A stretch of DNA of 64,000 nt from Mycobacterium kyorinense. Its GTDB lineage: Bacteria > Actinomycetota > Actinomycetes > Mycobacteriales > Mycobacteriaceae. A model generated the notes under the pieces. The model did not search any database and was not told where the DNA came from. It was given only the letters and a program-made list of their open reading frames with translations. Positions 19,776 through 27,090 of the stretch are shown here, piece after piece (position 1 is the first letter of the stretch; the number at the start of each line of letters is the position of its first letter). Both the position numbers and the translations under genes were made by a program. The DNA is taken from assembly GCF_001672775.1 (NCBI RefSeq), contig NZ_LZKJ01000108.1:24525-88524 (forward strand), written 5' to 3'.

Positions 19776-21304
19776 GCGCCCCCGCTGCCGCAGCGTCGGC
19801 GACTTCGGGCACGACGCCGAGCAGGCCGTCGACCACCCGCGTGACGATCCTTACCGGTAAGCGGATGACGGACTTGGTGCTGCCCTCGTCGACCCCGATA
19901 GAGACCTATATCGACGAGACCGTCTCGGTGCTGGCCGACCTGCTCGAAGACACGCCGGCTGATGTCTTGGCCGGCTTCGATTTTTCGGCTGGCGGTGTGT
20001 GGGCGTTCGCTCGTCCGGGTGCTCCGCCGCTGAAGCTCGACAAGTCGCTCGACGACGCCGGAGTCGTCGATGGGTCGTTGTTGACGCTGGTGTCGGTCAG
20101 CCGCACGGAGCGGTATCGACCGCTGGTCGAGGATGTCATCGACGCCATCGCGGTCCTCGACGAATCACCACAGTTCGATCGGCGAGCCCTGAATCGCTTT
20201 GTGGTCGTGGCTATTCCGGTGGTCGCACTGGCATTGTCGGTGGCGTCGGCGCTGGCCTGGAGTAACACCGGGCATCTGCTGTGGTGGGCCCCGGCGCTGG
20301 GCGTTTTGGCCGTCGGTCTGCTGGTCGGCAGCGTCGTTGCCAGAAGCCGGTATCAGAACCTGAAGATGTCGGAAAGCCTGCTCGTCGCGGCGTATCCGGT
20401 AGTCGCGGCAGCAGTAGCGCTCGCGATCCCGCTGCCGCGCGGCAGCGACTCGCTGGGCGCGCCGCAGCTGGCGGCCAGCGCGGTGGCCATCCTGCTATTG
20501 ACGTTGGCGACGCGGGGTGGCCCACGTCGGCGCGCCGAGCTGGCTTCGTTTATCACCGTCTCGGCTATCGCGGTGATGGCCGCGGCCATTGCGTACGGCT
20601 ATGGCTGGCAGTACTGGGTGCCGGCCGGCGCAATTGGTTTCGGGCTGTTCGTGATGACCAATGCGGCCAAGCTGACGGTCGCGGTCGCGCGGATCGCGCT
20701 GCCGCCGATCCCTGCTCCCGGCGAGACCGTTGGCAACGAAGAGCTGCTCGACGCCGTCGAGGCCCCCGAAGACACCGACGAGGAGTCGGCGACCTGGCAG
20801 GCCATCCTGGCGTCGGTGCCCGACTCCGCGGCGCGGCTGACTGAACGCAGCCGGCTGGCCAGGCAGCTGCTCATCGGCTTTCTGTCGGCCGGCACCCTGG
20901 TGCTCGCGGTCGGTGCCATCGCGGTAGTGGTGCGCGGACACTTCTTCATTCACAGCATCGTGGCGGCCGCATTGGTCACGGTGATCTGCGGGTTCCGGTC
21001 ACGGCTGTACGCCGAACGCTGGTGCGCATGGGCGCTGCTGACCGCCGTCGTCGCCATCCCCACAGGTGTGATGGTGAAGGTGAGTTTGTGGTATCCGGCC
21101 AGCGCATGGCTGGTATTGAGCATCTACCTGGCGGGAGTGGTCGTCGCCGTGATTTCGATCGGCGCAACCGCAAGTGGCCGTCGTGTCTCGCCGGTGACCA
21201 AACGGCTTCTCGAATTGGCCGATGGCGCTGCGATCGCCGCCGTCATCCCGTTGCTGTTGTGGATCGCCAGCGTCTACGACCTGATCCGCAATATTCGGGG
21301 ATAA
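19772..21304 (+). CDS. eccD1: EccD1, ESX-1 channel protein
   Basis: Polytopic core component forming the membrane pore vestibules. The 510 residues start at TTG 19772, matching the MSAPAVAA-type start of Rv3877. A ubiquitin-like cytosolic domain (about 20-115, TTRVTILTGKRMTDLVLPSS) precedes about eleven hydrophobic segments, with the conserved loop ALPPIPAPGETVGNEELL and the VRGHFF and CGFRSRLYAERWCAWALL segments. It ends the canonical core; downstream genes differ from M. tuberculosis. Confidence 0.94.
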   Translation: MSAPAAAASATSGTTPSRPSTTRVTILTGKRMTDLVLPSSTPIETYIDETVSVLADLLEDTPADVLAGFDFSAGGVWAFARPGAPPLKLDKSLDDAGVVDGSLLTLVSVSRTERYRPLVEDVIDAIAVLDESPQFDRRALNRFVVVAIPVVALALSVASALAWSNTGHLLWWAPALGVLAVGLLVGSVVARSRYQNLKMSESLLVAAYPVVAAAVALAIPLPRGSDSLGAPQLAASAVAILLLTLATRGGPRRRAELASFITVSAIAVMAAAIAYGYGWQYWVPAGAIGFGLFVMTNAAKLTVAVARIALPPIPAPGETVGNEELLDAVEAPEDTDEESATWQAILASVPDSAARLTERSRLARQLLIGFLSAGTLVLAVGAIAVVVRGHFFIHSIVAAALVTVICGFRSRLYAERWCAWALLTAVVAIPTGVMVKVSLWYPASAWLVLSIYLAGVVVAVISIGATASGRRVSPVTKRLLELADGAAIAAVIPLLLWIASVYDLIRNIRG

Positions 21305-21350
21305 CGCGGATGTTCGCCCTAAAAGTGCTTCCCACACCGGAATTCGGCCC

Positions 21351-21662
21351 GTGAGCGGGGGACAGGACCTGGCCGTCGACGCCGACGCACTCGGAAAAGT
21401 TGGCAGCACTTTTACTGAGGCCGGCGGCGAACTGGCCGCACTCCAAGCTGACGCTCCCCTGGGCGATGCGGCCGGGGTTGGATCGCAATTGGCTACGGCG
21501 GCTGCTTGCCGGAAGGCGCAGTCGGCCATCGCTGCTCAGACCGCGGCGTTGGCGAAGGAAACCGACGAATACGGCGGAAAACTGAAAACCGCCGCGGCCG
21601 AATACCGCAACACCGACCGCACGGCCGGCGAAGCGATTCACAAAGTCAAATTGGGCAAGTAG
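21351..21662 (+). CDS. EspC-like type VII secretion target
   Basis: A 103-residue two-helix protein of the EspC/DUF2580 kind, likely exported by ESX-1. It starts at GTG 21351. Helix 1 is about 8-28 (VDADALGKVGSTFTEAGGEL), the turn lies around 30-45, and helix 2 (about 50-90) ends in EYRNTDRTAG, which contains the YxxxD export motif. There is no signal peptide. It is followed 77 bases later by the WXG-hydrolase, for which it is a plausible dimer partner. This gene has no counterpart between eccD1 and espJ in M. tuberculosis. Confidence 0.75.
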   Translation: MSGGQDLAVDADALGKVGSTFTEAGGELAALQADAPLGDAAGVGSQLATAAACRKAQSAIAAQTAALAKETDEYGGKLKTAAAEYRNTDRTAGEAIHKVKLGK

Positions 21663-21739
21663 CCGGTCTAGTTGATGCACCGACACCGCTAATCGCGGTG
21701 GTACGGTTTTGAAATCGGCCGTTCGAAAGGCATGGCTGC

Positions 21740-23623
21740 ATGGGTGTTTCGGTCTCGACGGTGGAGGGGTCGCACCCTGAGAAGCTCACCGACGCCGCCG
21801 AGCAGGTTTCCGGCAAGATCACCACCTTGGAAACGATCATGGCCGGCGAACGCGAGGACTTGGCATACCTGCAGCAGTCCTGGCAGGGCGAGGCCGCAAC
21901 CGCGGCGCTGGCCGCGGGCTTGCGAAAGCTGGGCAAACAGGAGCGGTTTCATCTCAGGCTGCAGGAACTGAAATCCGCGCTGAACAATGGTGGAGAGCAA
22001 CTCGGCGCTCTGCGCAAAGCGATCGTGGAAATGGTCCACACGTTGGCGAAGCTGGGTTTCTCGGTCAGCGATGACGGCGTGGTCACCCCACACCAGTGGC
22101 TGGTCGGAAGATTTCTGAACGGTGTGGCGGAGAAGCTGACGACTGTCCTCCAGCAACTGCTGAAGACCTTCGACGAAGTCGATCAAGCCACTGCTGCCGC
22201 GATTGCGCAAGCGTGTGGCCCGTCGATCCCTAATCCTCCGGTCAACGTGGCGGGCAAACACATTCAGATTCCATCGCCCGACACCAGTCCGGAAGACGTC
22301 AAGAGGTGGTGGGATTCGCTCAGCGACGAGCAGCGGCAAGCACTCATCGCGCAGCACCCGCCGCTGTTGGGCAACCTCGGCGGCATCCCGGCCGACGCCC
22401 GCGACCAAGTCAACGTGCAGGTGATGGACGACGACATTCATCGCGTGGAGGACATCGCTACCCGAAACCATGTCTCGGCCGATGATGTAGTCAAAAACCC
22501 AGGGGCATACGGACTTTCGGCCGACGACGTTACCCGGTATCAAAACGCCAAGAATACGCAGCGTGGTCTTTACCATGACATGGGGATTGACGACTACCAC
22601 GGCGACTACAAAGGTCTTGCCCAATATGCCAAAGACCACAACCTGGACATGTCCACGCTGCGACCGGCAATGCTGTGGGCCTATGACCCGCTGGCGTTCA
22701 ACGGTAAAGGCAAGGCAGCAATCGCGATTGGGAACCCGGACCAGTCGCCGAACACCGCTGTCATCGTGCCGGGTACAGGCGCCAGCGTGAAGTCGGGATG
22801 GCTATCCGACGGCCACAATGATGCGATCAATCTTTACGATCAATCAGCACCGGCCGATCCAAACCACCCCACGGCGGTGATCGCATGGATGGGATACGAC
22901 ACCCCCTCAAGCTTTAACGATCTCAACGTCGGAAACCCGGGCCTTGCCCAAACCGGCGGGGATTTACTCGCGTGGGATGTCAACAGCCTGGGCGTTACCC
23001 ACCAAGACGGGGTAGGGGAGCACGTCACCGTCATCGGGCATTCGTATGGTTCGACGACGGTGGCCGACGCGTTCGCCCGCAGCGGCATGCACGCCAATGA
23101 TGCTGTGCTACTGGGGTGTCCGGGGACTGATGCGGCGCGCACTGCTGCCGATTTCAACCTCAATGGCGGACACGTCTACGTCGGCGACGCTTCCACTGAC
23201 TTCGTCGGTTGGCTCGGTGAAGCAGGCGGGGTGCCCAATGCGCTCAATGATGCGTTAGGCAATCCTGTTGGGGCGGCAGCGGGCTTGGGCACCGATCCGG
23301 CCCACGAGGGCTTTGGTGCAACGCGATTTCGTGCCGAGGTTCCGGGCTCGGAATTCATCCGCAGAGAAGACCATTCGTACTACTACCACGTGGGCAGCGA
23401 GTCGCTGCGCAGCATGACCGACATCGTCAGCGGCCATGCCGACAACCTGGCAAGCGATGGACTGCTGGCCGGGCAGCGGGTCGACGTCCCCTATCCCGTC
23501 ACCCCGACCGAGGTGCATGTTCCAGGCATCGGCAACGTTCCGCTGCCTCACATCGATCTCCCGTGGACCGACCCGGAATGGAACCGCCCGGGTGCCTCTG
23601 TGACTGATGACCATGGCTTTTAA
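21740..23623 (+). CDS. WXG-like domain fused to alpha/beta hydrolase (DUF1023 type)
   Basis: A 627-residue putative ESX-exported hydrolase. Residues 1-130 are helical with a WXG turn (W48-Q49-G50). Residues about 175-200 carry KRWWDSLSDEQRQALIAQHP, typical of actinobacterial DUF1023 proteins. An alpha/beta-hydrolase core follows: AVIVPGTGAS (about 340), AWMGYDTPSS, and the nucleophile elbow GHSYGS with S435, then FVGWLG and a late His (EDHSYYYHVGS). The family resembles Rv0963c. The substrate is unknown; lipase or esterase activity is plausible. ATG 21740 follows AAAGG. The lipoprotein gene overlaps its 3' end, so the two are probably translated together. Confidence 0.8.
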   Translation: MGVSVSTVEGSHPEKLTDAAEQVSGKITTLETIMAGEREDLAYLQQSWQGEAATAALAAGLRKLGKQERFHLRLQELKSALNNGGEQLGALRKAIVEMVHTLAKLGFSVSDDGVVTPHQWLVGRFLNGVAEKLTTVLQQLLKTFDEVDQATAAAIAQACGPSIPNPPVNVAGKHIQIPSPDTSPEDVKRWWDSLSDEQRQALIAQHPPLLGNLGGIPADARDQVNVQVMDDDIHRVEDIATRNHVSADDVVKNPGAYGLSADDVTRYQNAKNTQRGLYHDMGIDDYHGDYKGLAQYAKDHNLDMSTLRPAMLWAYDPLAFNGKGKAAIAIGNPDQSPNTAVIVPGTGASVKSGWLSDGHNDAINLYDQSAPADPNHPTAVIAWMGYDTPSSFNDLNVGNPGLAQTGGDLLAWDVNSLGVTHQDGVGEHVTVIGHSYGSTTVADAFARSGMHANDAVLLGCPGTDAARTAADFNLNGGHVYVGDASTDFVGWLGEAGGVPNALNDALGNPVGAAAGLGTDPAHEGFGATRFRAEVPGSEFIRREDHSYYYHVGSESLRSMTDIVSGHADNLASDGLLAGQRVDVPYPVTPTEVHVPGIGNVPLPHIDLPWTDPEWNRPGASVTDDHGF

Positions 23624-24185
23624 TAACCGTAGAGATAGCCACTTGCGGCGACGATCGGCATTGCTGGCCGTCGCCCCGCTTATCGCGGTCGTGGCTCTTG
23701 TCCTAGGAGGTTGTTCGCTGATGTTTCCGTCGCAACACCGCGCAGCCCCACCTCCCGAGCCGTTATCCGATGAGCAGGCCAAGACCCAGGTGATCGACCC
23801 GGCCAAACAGATCGCCACGGTGAACGACTTGGCGGATCTGTCCGGGACTTTCCAGTGGGAGTCGTGCAACGACCAAGGAGATCCGCCCTATCGCGGCAGG
23901 GTGGACATGTTGTTCACCGTGCCTACCGGCGTGGACCGCCAGGCCTACTTCCAGCAGATCGCCGCAACCATGGCCAAACAATCCGGCTGGACCGCCGGCC
24001 CGCCACCGGGTATGCGTCCGTTCGGCGCTGCGGTCCACAAAGACGGGGTCATGGTGATCATCGGGGAGAGCGGCACAGTGGGGCATCACGGGTCTATCCG
24101 GCTTTTCGGCGAGTGCCGCAACATGCAGGATCACCACACTGACAACGGCTTCCAACGCATCACCAGCGAACTGGCTGGGGGCTGA
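23607..24185 (+). CDS. Lipoprotein paired with the WXG-hydrolase (LprP-like)
   Basis: A 192-residue predicted lipoprotein: basic start (RRDSHLRRRS), hydrophobic core, and lipobox V-L-G-G-C with the acyl-accepting Cys near residue 36. The mature part resembles the mycobacterial LprP-type domain (LADLSGTFQWESCNDQGDPPYRG, HHGSIRLFGECRNM) with paired Cys. It overlaps the hydrolase gene by 17 bases (ATG 23607, or ATG 23613). Rv0963c and the lipoprotein gene lprP (Rv0962c) are likewise neighbours in M. tuberculosis, which supports a functional pair. An immunity or delivery role is inference. Confidence 0.75.
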   Translation: MTMAFNNRRDSHLRRRSALLAVAPLIAVVALVLGGCSLMFPSQHRAAPPPEPLSDEQAKTQVIDPAKQIATVNDLADLSGTFQWESCNDQGDPPYRGRVDMLFTVPTGVDRQAYFQQIAATMAKQSGWTAGPPPGMRPFGAAVHKDGVMVIIGESGTVGHHGSIRLFGECRNMQDHHTDNGFQRITSELAGG

Positions 24186-24304
24186 CGGCACGTCTTGACC
24201 GGCCGCCATCCGAGATCGTCGGCGGCGGCAAACTTCGTGCACGCGACGTGCCAACAGAGCGGTTATGCTTTGTTTTACGTAGACGCAGCGTGGGGGTTGT
24301 AGCG

Positions 24305-24487
24305 ATGGCGCAAGAGACGCTGAAAGTAGATCCAGAGCGGCTGGCGCAGGCCGCGGCGAAGTTAGGCGCCCATGCCGACGAAATTCCGGTGATTCCGCCG
24401 GGCTTCACCGTGTCAGGCAGTGACCCGCTGTCGGCGGCGATCGCCGCGCACGTGCCCAAGCTGGAAGCACCGGTAGTCGGGCCATGA
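24305..24487 (+). CDS. EspJ-like protein, first half (split gene)
   Basis: A 60-residue protein from ATG 24305. It begins MAQETLKVDPERLAQAAAKL, which corresponds to helix 1 of EspJ (MAEPLAVDPTGLSAAAAKL as recalled), and continues IPPGFTVSGSDPLSAAIAAHVPKLEAP, again EspJ-like. It stops at TGA 24485-24487, exactly where the second half starts (ATGA overlap). It lacks the YxxxD motif. It occupies the espJ position before espK. Confidence 0.7.
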   Translation: MAQETLKVDPERLAQAAAKLGAHADEIPVIPPGFTVSGSDPLSAAIAAHVPKLEAPVVGP

Positions 24488-25104
24488 CTCTGGACCAACT
24501 CAAGGCCGACGCGCAACGGGACGCCGCTAACGTCGCCCAAGCGGCCCAACACTACGCGCAGACCGATGAGGCGCTGGGAAACAAAATCAACCAGCAGCAG
24601 TTCGACGCGAACGGCGGCCAGGGGCAGTCGGGTGGCGCCGTGGGGTCGGGGGGCGACCCGGCGAGCCAGATGATGGGTCAAATGGGTCAGATGCTCGGCA
24701 TGCCGATGGAGATGGCCGGCCAAGCCGTGCAGATGCCGATGCAGATGTTGGGCATGGTCGGAGCGCTTCCGCAGACCGTTATGCAGAGCATGCAGGGTCT
24801 GCAGGGCATGATGGGCCACTCTGGCCAATTGGGCCAGCACGGCCCGGATGGGCAGCCGGGCGACGTGCCTGCGGATCAGGCCCAACCGGACAAGCCGGAG
24901 GACAAGGACGACAAGGCCGAGGAGAAGCCGAGCGAACCGGCCGAGCCGAAGCACCAAGCCGCCGGACCGCAGCGAGAGCGGCTGGAGCCCATTCCCGACT
25001 CTCTCGGCGGCGGTGCAGCCGGTGGTCAGCCGGGAAGTCCGACTGTTCCGGTCACTCCGGCGCCTGGTCGGCCTGCCAGGCCCGGTTCGGAGATCGATCT
25101 CTGA
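24484..25104 (+). CDS. EspJ-like protein, second half (split gene)
   Basis: A 206-residue protein from ATG 24484, overlapping the previous stop by 4 bases. It starts with helix-2-like sequence DAQRDAANVAQAAQHYAQTDEAL, holding the Y-x3-D export motif, then a Gln/Met-rich segment (QMMGQMGQMLGMPM, similar in style to PPE68 and EspJ linkers) and a charged Pro/Glu/Lys-rich C-terminus. With the preceding 60-residue protein it makes up one EspJ-like WXG-fold unit. Both frames are clean, which suggests two working, coupled proteins and not a sequencing error. Confidence 0.7.
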   Translation: MTLDQLKADAQRDAANVAQAAQHYAQTDEALGNKINQQQFDANGGQGQSGGAVGSGGDPASQMMGQMGQMLGMPMEMAGQAVQMPMQMLGMVGALPQTVMQSMQGLQGMMGHSGQLGQHGPDGQPGDVPADQAQPDKPEDKDDKAEEKPSEPAEPKHQAAGPQRERLEPIPDSLGGGAAGGQPGSPTVPVTPAPGRPARPGSEIDL

Positions 25105-25224
25105 TCGCTTGGCTTGGTTAATTTTCACTTGCTTAAGGCTGTCGCCATTAAGTTCAGTGCAGGAAAGGCTGTCTGTGAGGCCGCCTGAATAGGCGTGAGT
25201 TGGCGTGACCTGGAGGTGTGTGTC

Positions 25225-25593
25225 GTGAGTGTGCCCCCGCCACCGCAGGATTCATGGCAACCTGGGCCGCCCAGGCCCGGTCAGCCGCCGTCATCGCCGC
25301 CCTGGCAGTTTCCCCAGAACCAGCCTGATGGTCCGCTGGCGGGGCCGTATCCAAATTGGCCACCGCATGGGCGGCCCAAGAAGAGCAATGCCCTGAAGTG
25401 GGCATTGGCAGCGGTGGCTCTGATTGCGATTGTCGCGGTGGCTGTGGTGCTGACGTTGATTTTCAGTGATGGGGGAGCGGGCGGCGGGGAGAGCATTGGC
25501 AGCGGTTCGCATCCGACATCGGGGATCGCGAGTGCTAATGGCGCCGGGCCGGTCGCAGTCTTTACGGATGAATGCGTATGCTCCGGCCAATAG
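25225..25593 (+). pseudogene. Truncated copy of the Pro-rich membrane protein upstream of espK
   Basis: This is the 5' part of a degenerate duplicate of the gene at 25951-27087. GTG 25225 lies 8 bases after GGAGG, the same layout as the intact copy. The Pro-rich N-terminus, the KKSNALKWAL motif and the membrane helix (about 50-75) align with the intact copy, and so does IASANGAGPVAVFTDEC (IASANDTDPVAVITEEP in the intact copy). The frame then stops at 25593, about 122 residues in, so the extracellular domain is missing. A truncated anchor may still be translated. Confidence 0.75.
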
Positions 25594-25950
25594 CTTTTAG
25601 CTGCCGCGGACACCGCCGTTGAGGCGGTTGTTGTCGAGGCGTGCAAAGCAGCTGACGGGTGTTTTTGGTCCACCCTTCGGGATTACGCTTCGCAGTTGAT
25701 TGCTGGGTTCGCGGCTAGTCTGGCGCCGCCAGCGGTTGCCGCCTTCATACCCCGCGGATTATGCAGTTTCGGCATCGAGACGTGGATGATGCCACTCAGC
25801 GTGTGGCGGTGCGAGTGACAGCTTTGGTGCAGGAGGCCGGTCGACTTGTCGCTTAACCTTGTAGAGAACAGTGTTCGGGTAGGTGCAAGACTGCAGCCGA
25901 AGCCGCCTCAATCTTGAGGGGTGAGTGGACGTGACCTGGAGGTATGTGTA
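25594..25950 (+). pseudogene. Remnant of the duplicated membrane-protein/espK-start unit
   Basis: No intact gene lies here, but homology is visible. Bases 25600-25660 read AAADTAVEAVVVEACKAADG, like the last residues of the intact copy (TANATEWVIMKACQAVED). Bases 25681-25720, in the same frame, read DYASQLIAGFAASL, like the EspK start ([11 protein letters not shown]). The stop between the two genes and the extracellular domain have been deleted. From about 25900 the upstream sequence of the intact copy begins, closely matching that around 25190. Confidence 0.7.
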
Positions 25951-27087
25951 TTGACTATGCCCCCGCCCCCGCAGGGTCCTTGGCACCCACGGCCGCCTGC
26001 ACCCGGCCAACCGCCCGGTCAGCCCCCGCAGGGCGTGCCGTATGGTCCACCGCCCGGCCAGTATCCAGGTTGGCCACTTCCTGGTCCAGCGAAAAAGAGC
26101 AATGCCTTGAAGTGGGCATTGGGCGCGATCACTCTGATTGCAGTCGTAGCAATCGCTGTGGCAGTGACGCTGGCTCTCACTCGCAGCGGGTCAGACGGCA
26201 GGGGCCCAGCCAACGGGGGCAATTCAGGTAAGACATCGACGATTGCTAGCGCAAATGACACAGACCCAGTTGCAGTCATCACCGAAGAACCGACCTGCGA
26301 TAAATTCACTCCGATCAACAATGGTTATGCTGATCAAGGCAAAAATGGGTGGAATGACCGCGATCCCTCGATTCCTGCGACGGACTGGACGCCGGATCAG
26401 CGCGCGCAATACACCGCGATGGGCACCGCGATGCGCAACGCTGCAGACCAGTTCGTCCCGCTTGCAAAGCAGACCCCCCATCGAGTGATGCGTGAGCTCT
26501 ACGAACAATTTATCGTCTACGCACGGACCTACGCCGCCAGTATTCCCACGTACACGCCGTCTGACGATCAGTTAGCAACTGTCGCTACGAATGCATCGTC
26601 GGCTATATATTCCATCTGCAACGCAATTTCAGAGGGTTCGGCGAGCATGTGGGGTCCGTCAGTACCAACTGCGGCGCCGCCGGCTCACATCGCCGTGCCG
26701 AGTGATCCCGCCGATCCGCAGCGTTTCCTCACCGCCCGCGACCCGATCTGCAACGACTGGAAGGCTCGATGGCAGCGGTATAGCACTGACGCTTCTGCGT
26801 GGGGCAGCATGGACCCGCAAAAACCGGCGAGCGAATGGACGCCCGAGCAAAAGGCCGTCTACGATGCGGTAACGCCAGTAATGTCCGCCTACGCCGACGA
26901 CATCGAGCAATTGGGCCAGCGTAGCAAAAATCCCATTATTCAAGACTTCGCGGTACTGAGCGCGCAGTACACCCGCGCCTATGTTAAAGGGATACCCACC
27001 TATGTTCCTTCCGATGCCCACCTAGCGGCTACAGCTAACGCTACGGAGTGGGTAATCATGAAGGCATGCCAGGCTGTTGAGGATTAG
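25951..27087 (+). CDS. Pro-rich single-pass membrane protein with duplicated extracellular domain
   Basis: Family not recognised. TTG 25951 lies 8 bases after GGAGG (25938-25942); ATG 25957 is an alternative. The cytosolic N-terminus is Pro/Gly-rich (about 40 residues), with one membrane helix (about 48-72, NALKWALGAITLIAVVAI). The outside part has two similar about 120-residue helical halves, shown by CDKFTPI...WTPDQRAQYTAMGTAMRNAAD...YARTYAASIPTYTPSDDQL against CNDWKARW...WTPEQKAVYDAVTPVMSAYAD...YTRAYVKGIPTYVPSDAHL. It ends 3 bases before espK. Base composition is less GC-rich than the ESX-1 core. Confidence 0.75.
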   Translation: MTMPPPPQGPWHPRPPAPGQPPGQPPQGVPYGPPPGQYPGWPLPGPAKKSNALKWALGAITLIAVVAIAVAVTLALTRSGSDGRGPANGGNSGKTSTIASANDTDPVAVITEEPTCDKFTPINNGYADQGKNGWNDRDPSIPATDWTPDQRAQYTAMGTAMRNAADQFVPLAKQTPHRVMRELYEQFIVYARTYAASIPTYTPSDDQLATVATNASSAIYSICNAISEGSASMWGPSVPTAAPPAHIAVPSDPADPQRFLTARDPICNDWKARWQRYSTDASAWGSMDPQKPASEWTPEQKAVYDAVTPVMSAYADDIEQLGQRSKNPIIQDFAVLSAQYTRAYVKGIPTYVPSDAHLAATANATEWVIMKACQAVED

Positions 27088-27090
27088 ATT

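Noticed and set aside
21310..21354. 14-codon frame (MFALKVLPTPEFGP) between eccD1 and the EspC-like gene
   Set aside because: It has no clear RBS and no sign of selection; kept only as a note because it ends on the next gene's GTG.
25594..25950. Insertion sequence or phage remnant considered for the gap before espK
   Set aside because: The visible similarity is to neighbouring genes (a duplication remnant); no transposase or terminal inverted repeats were seen.
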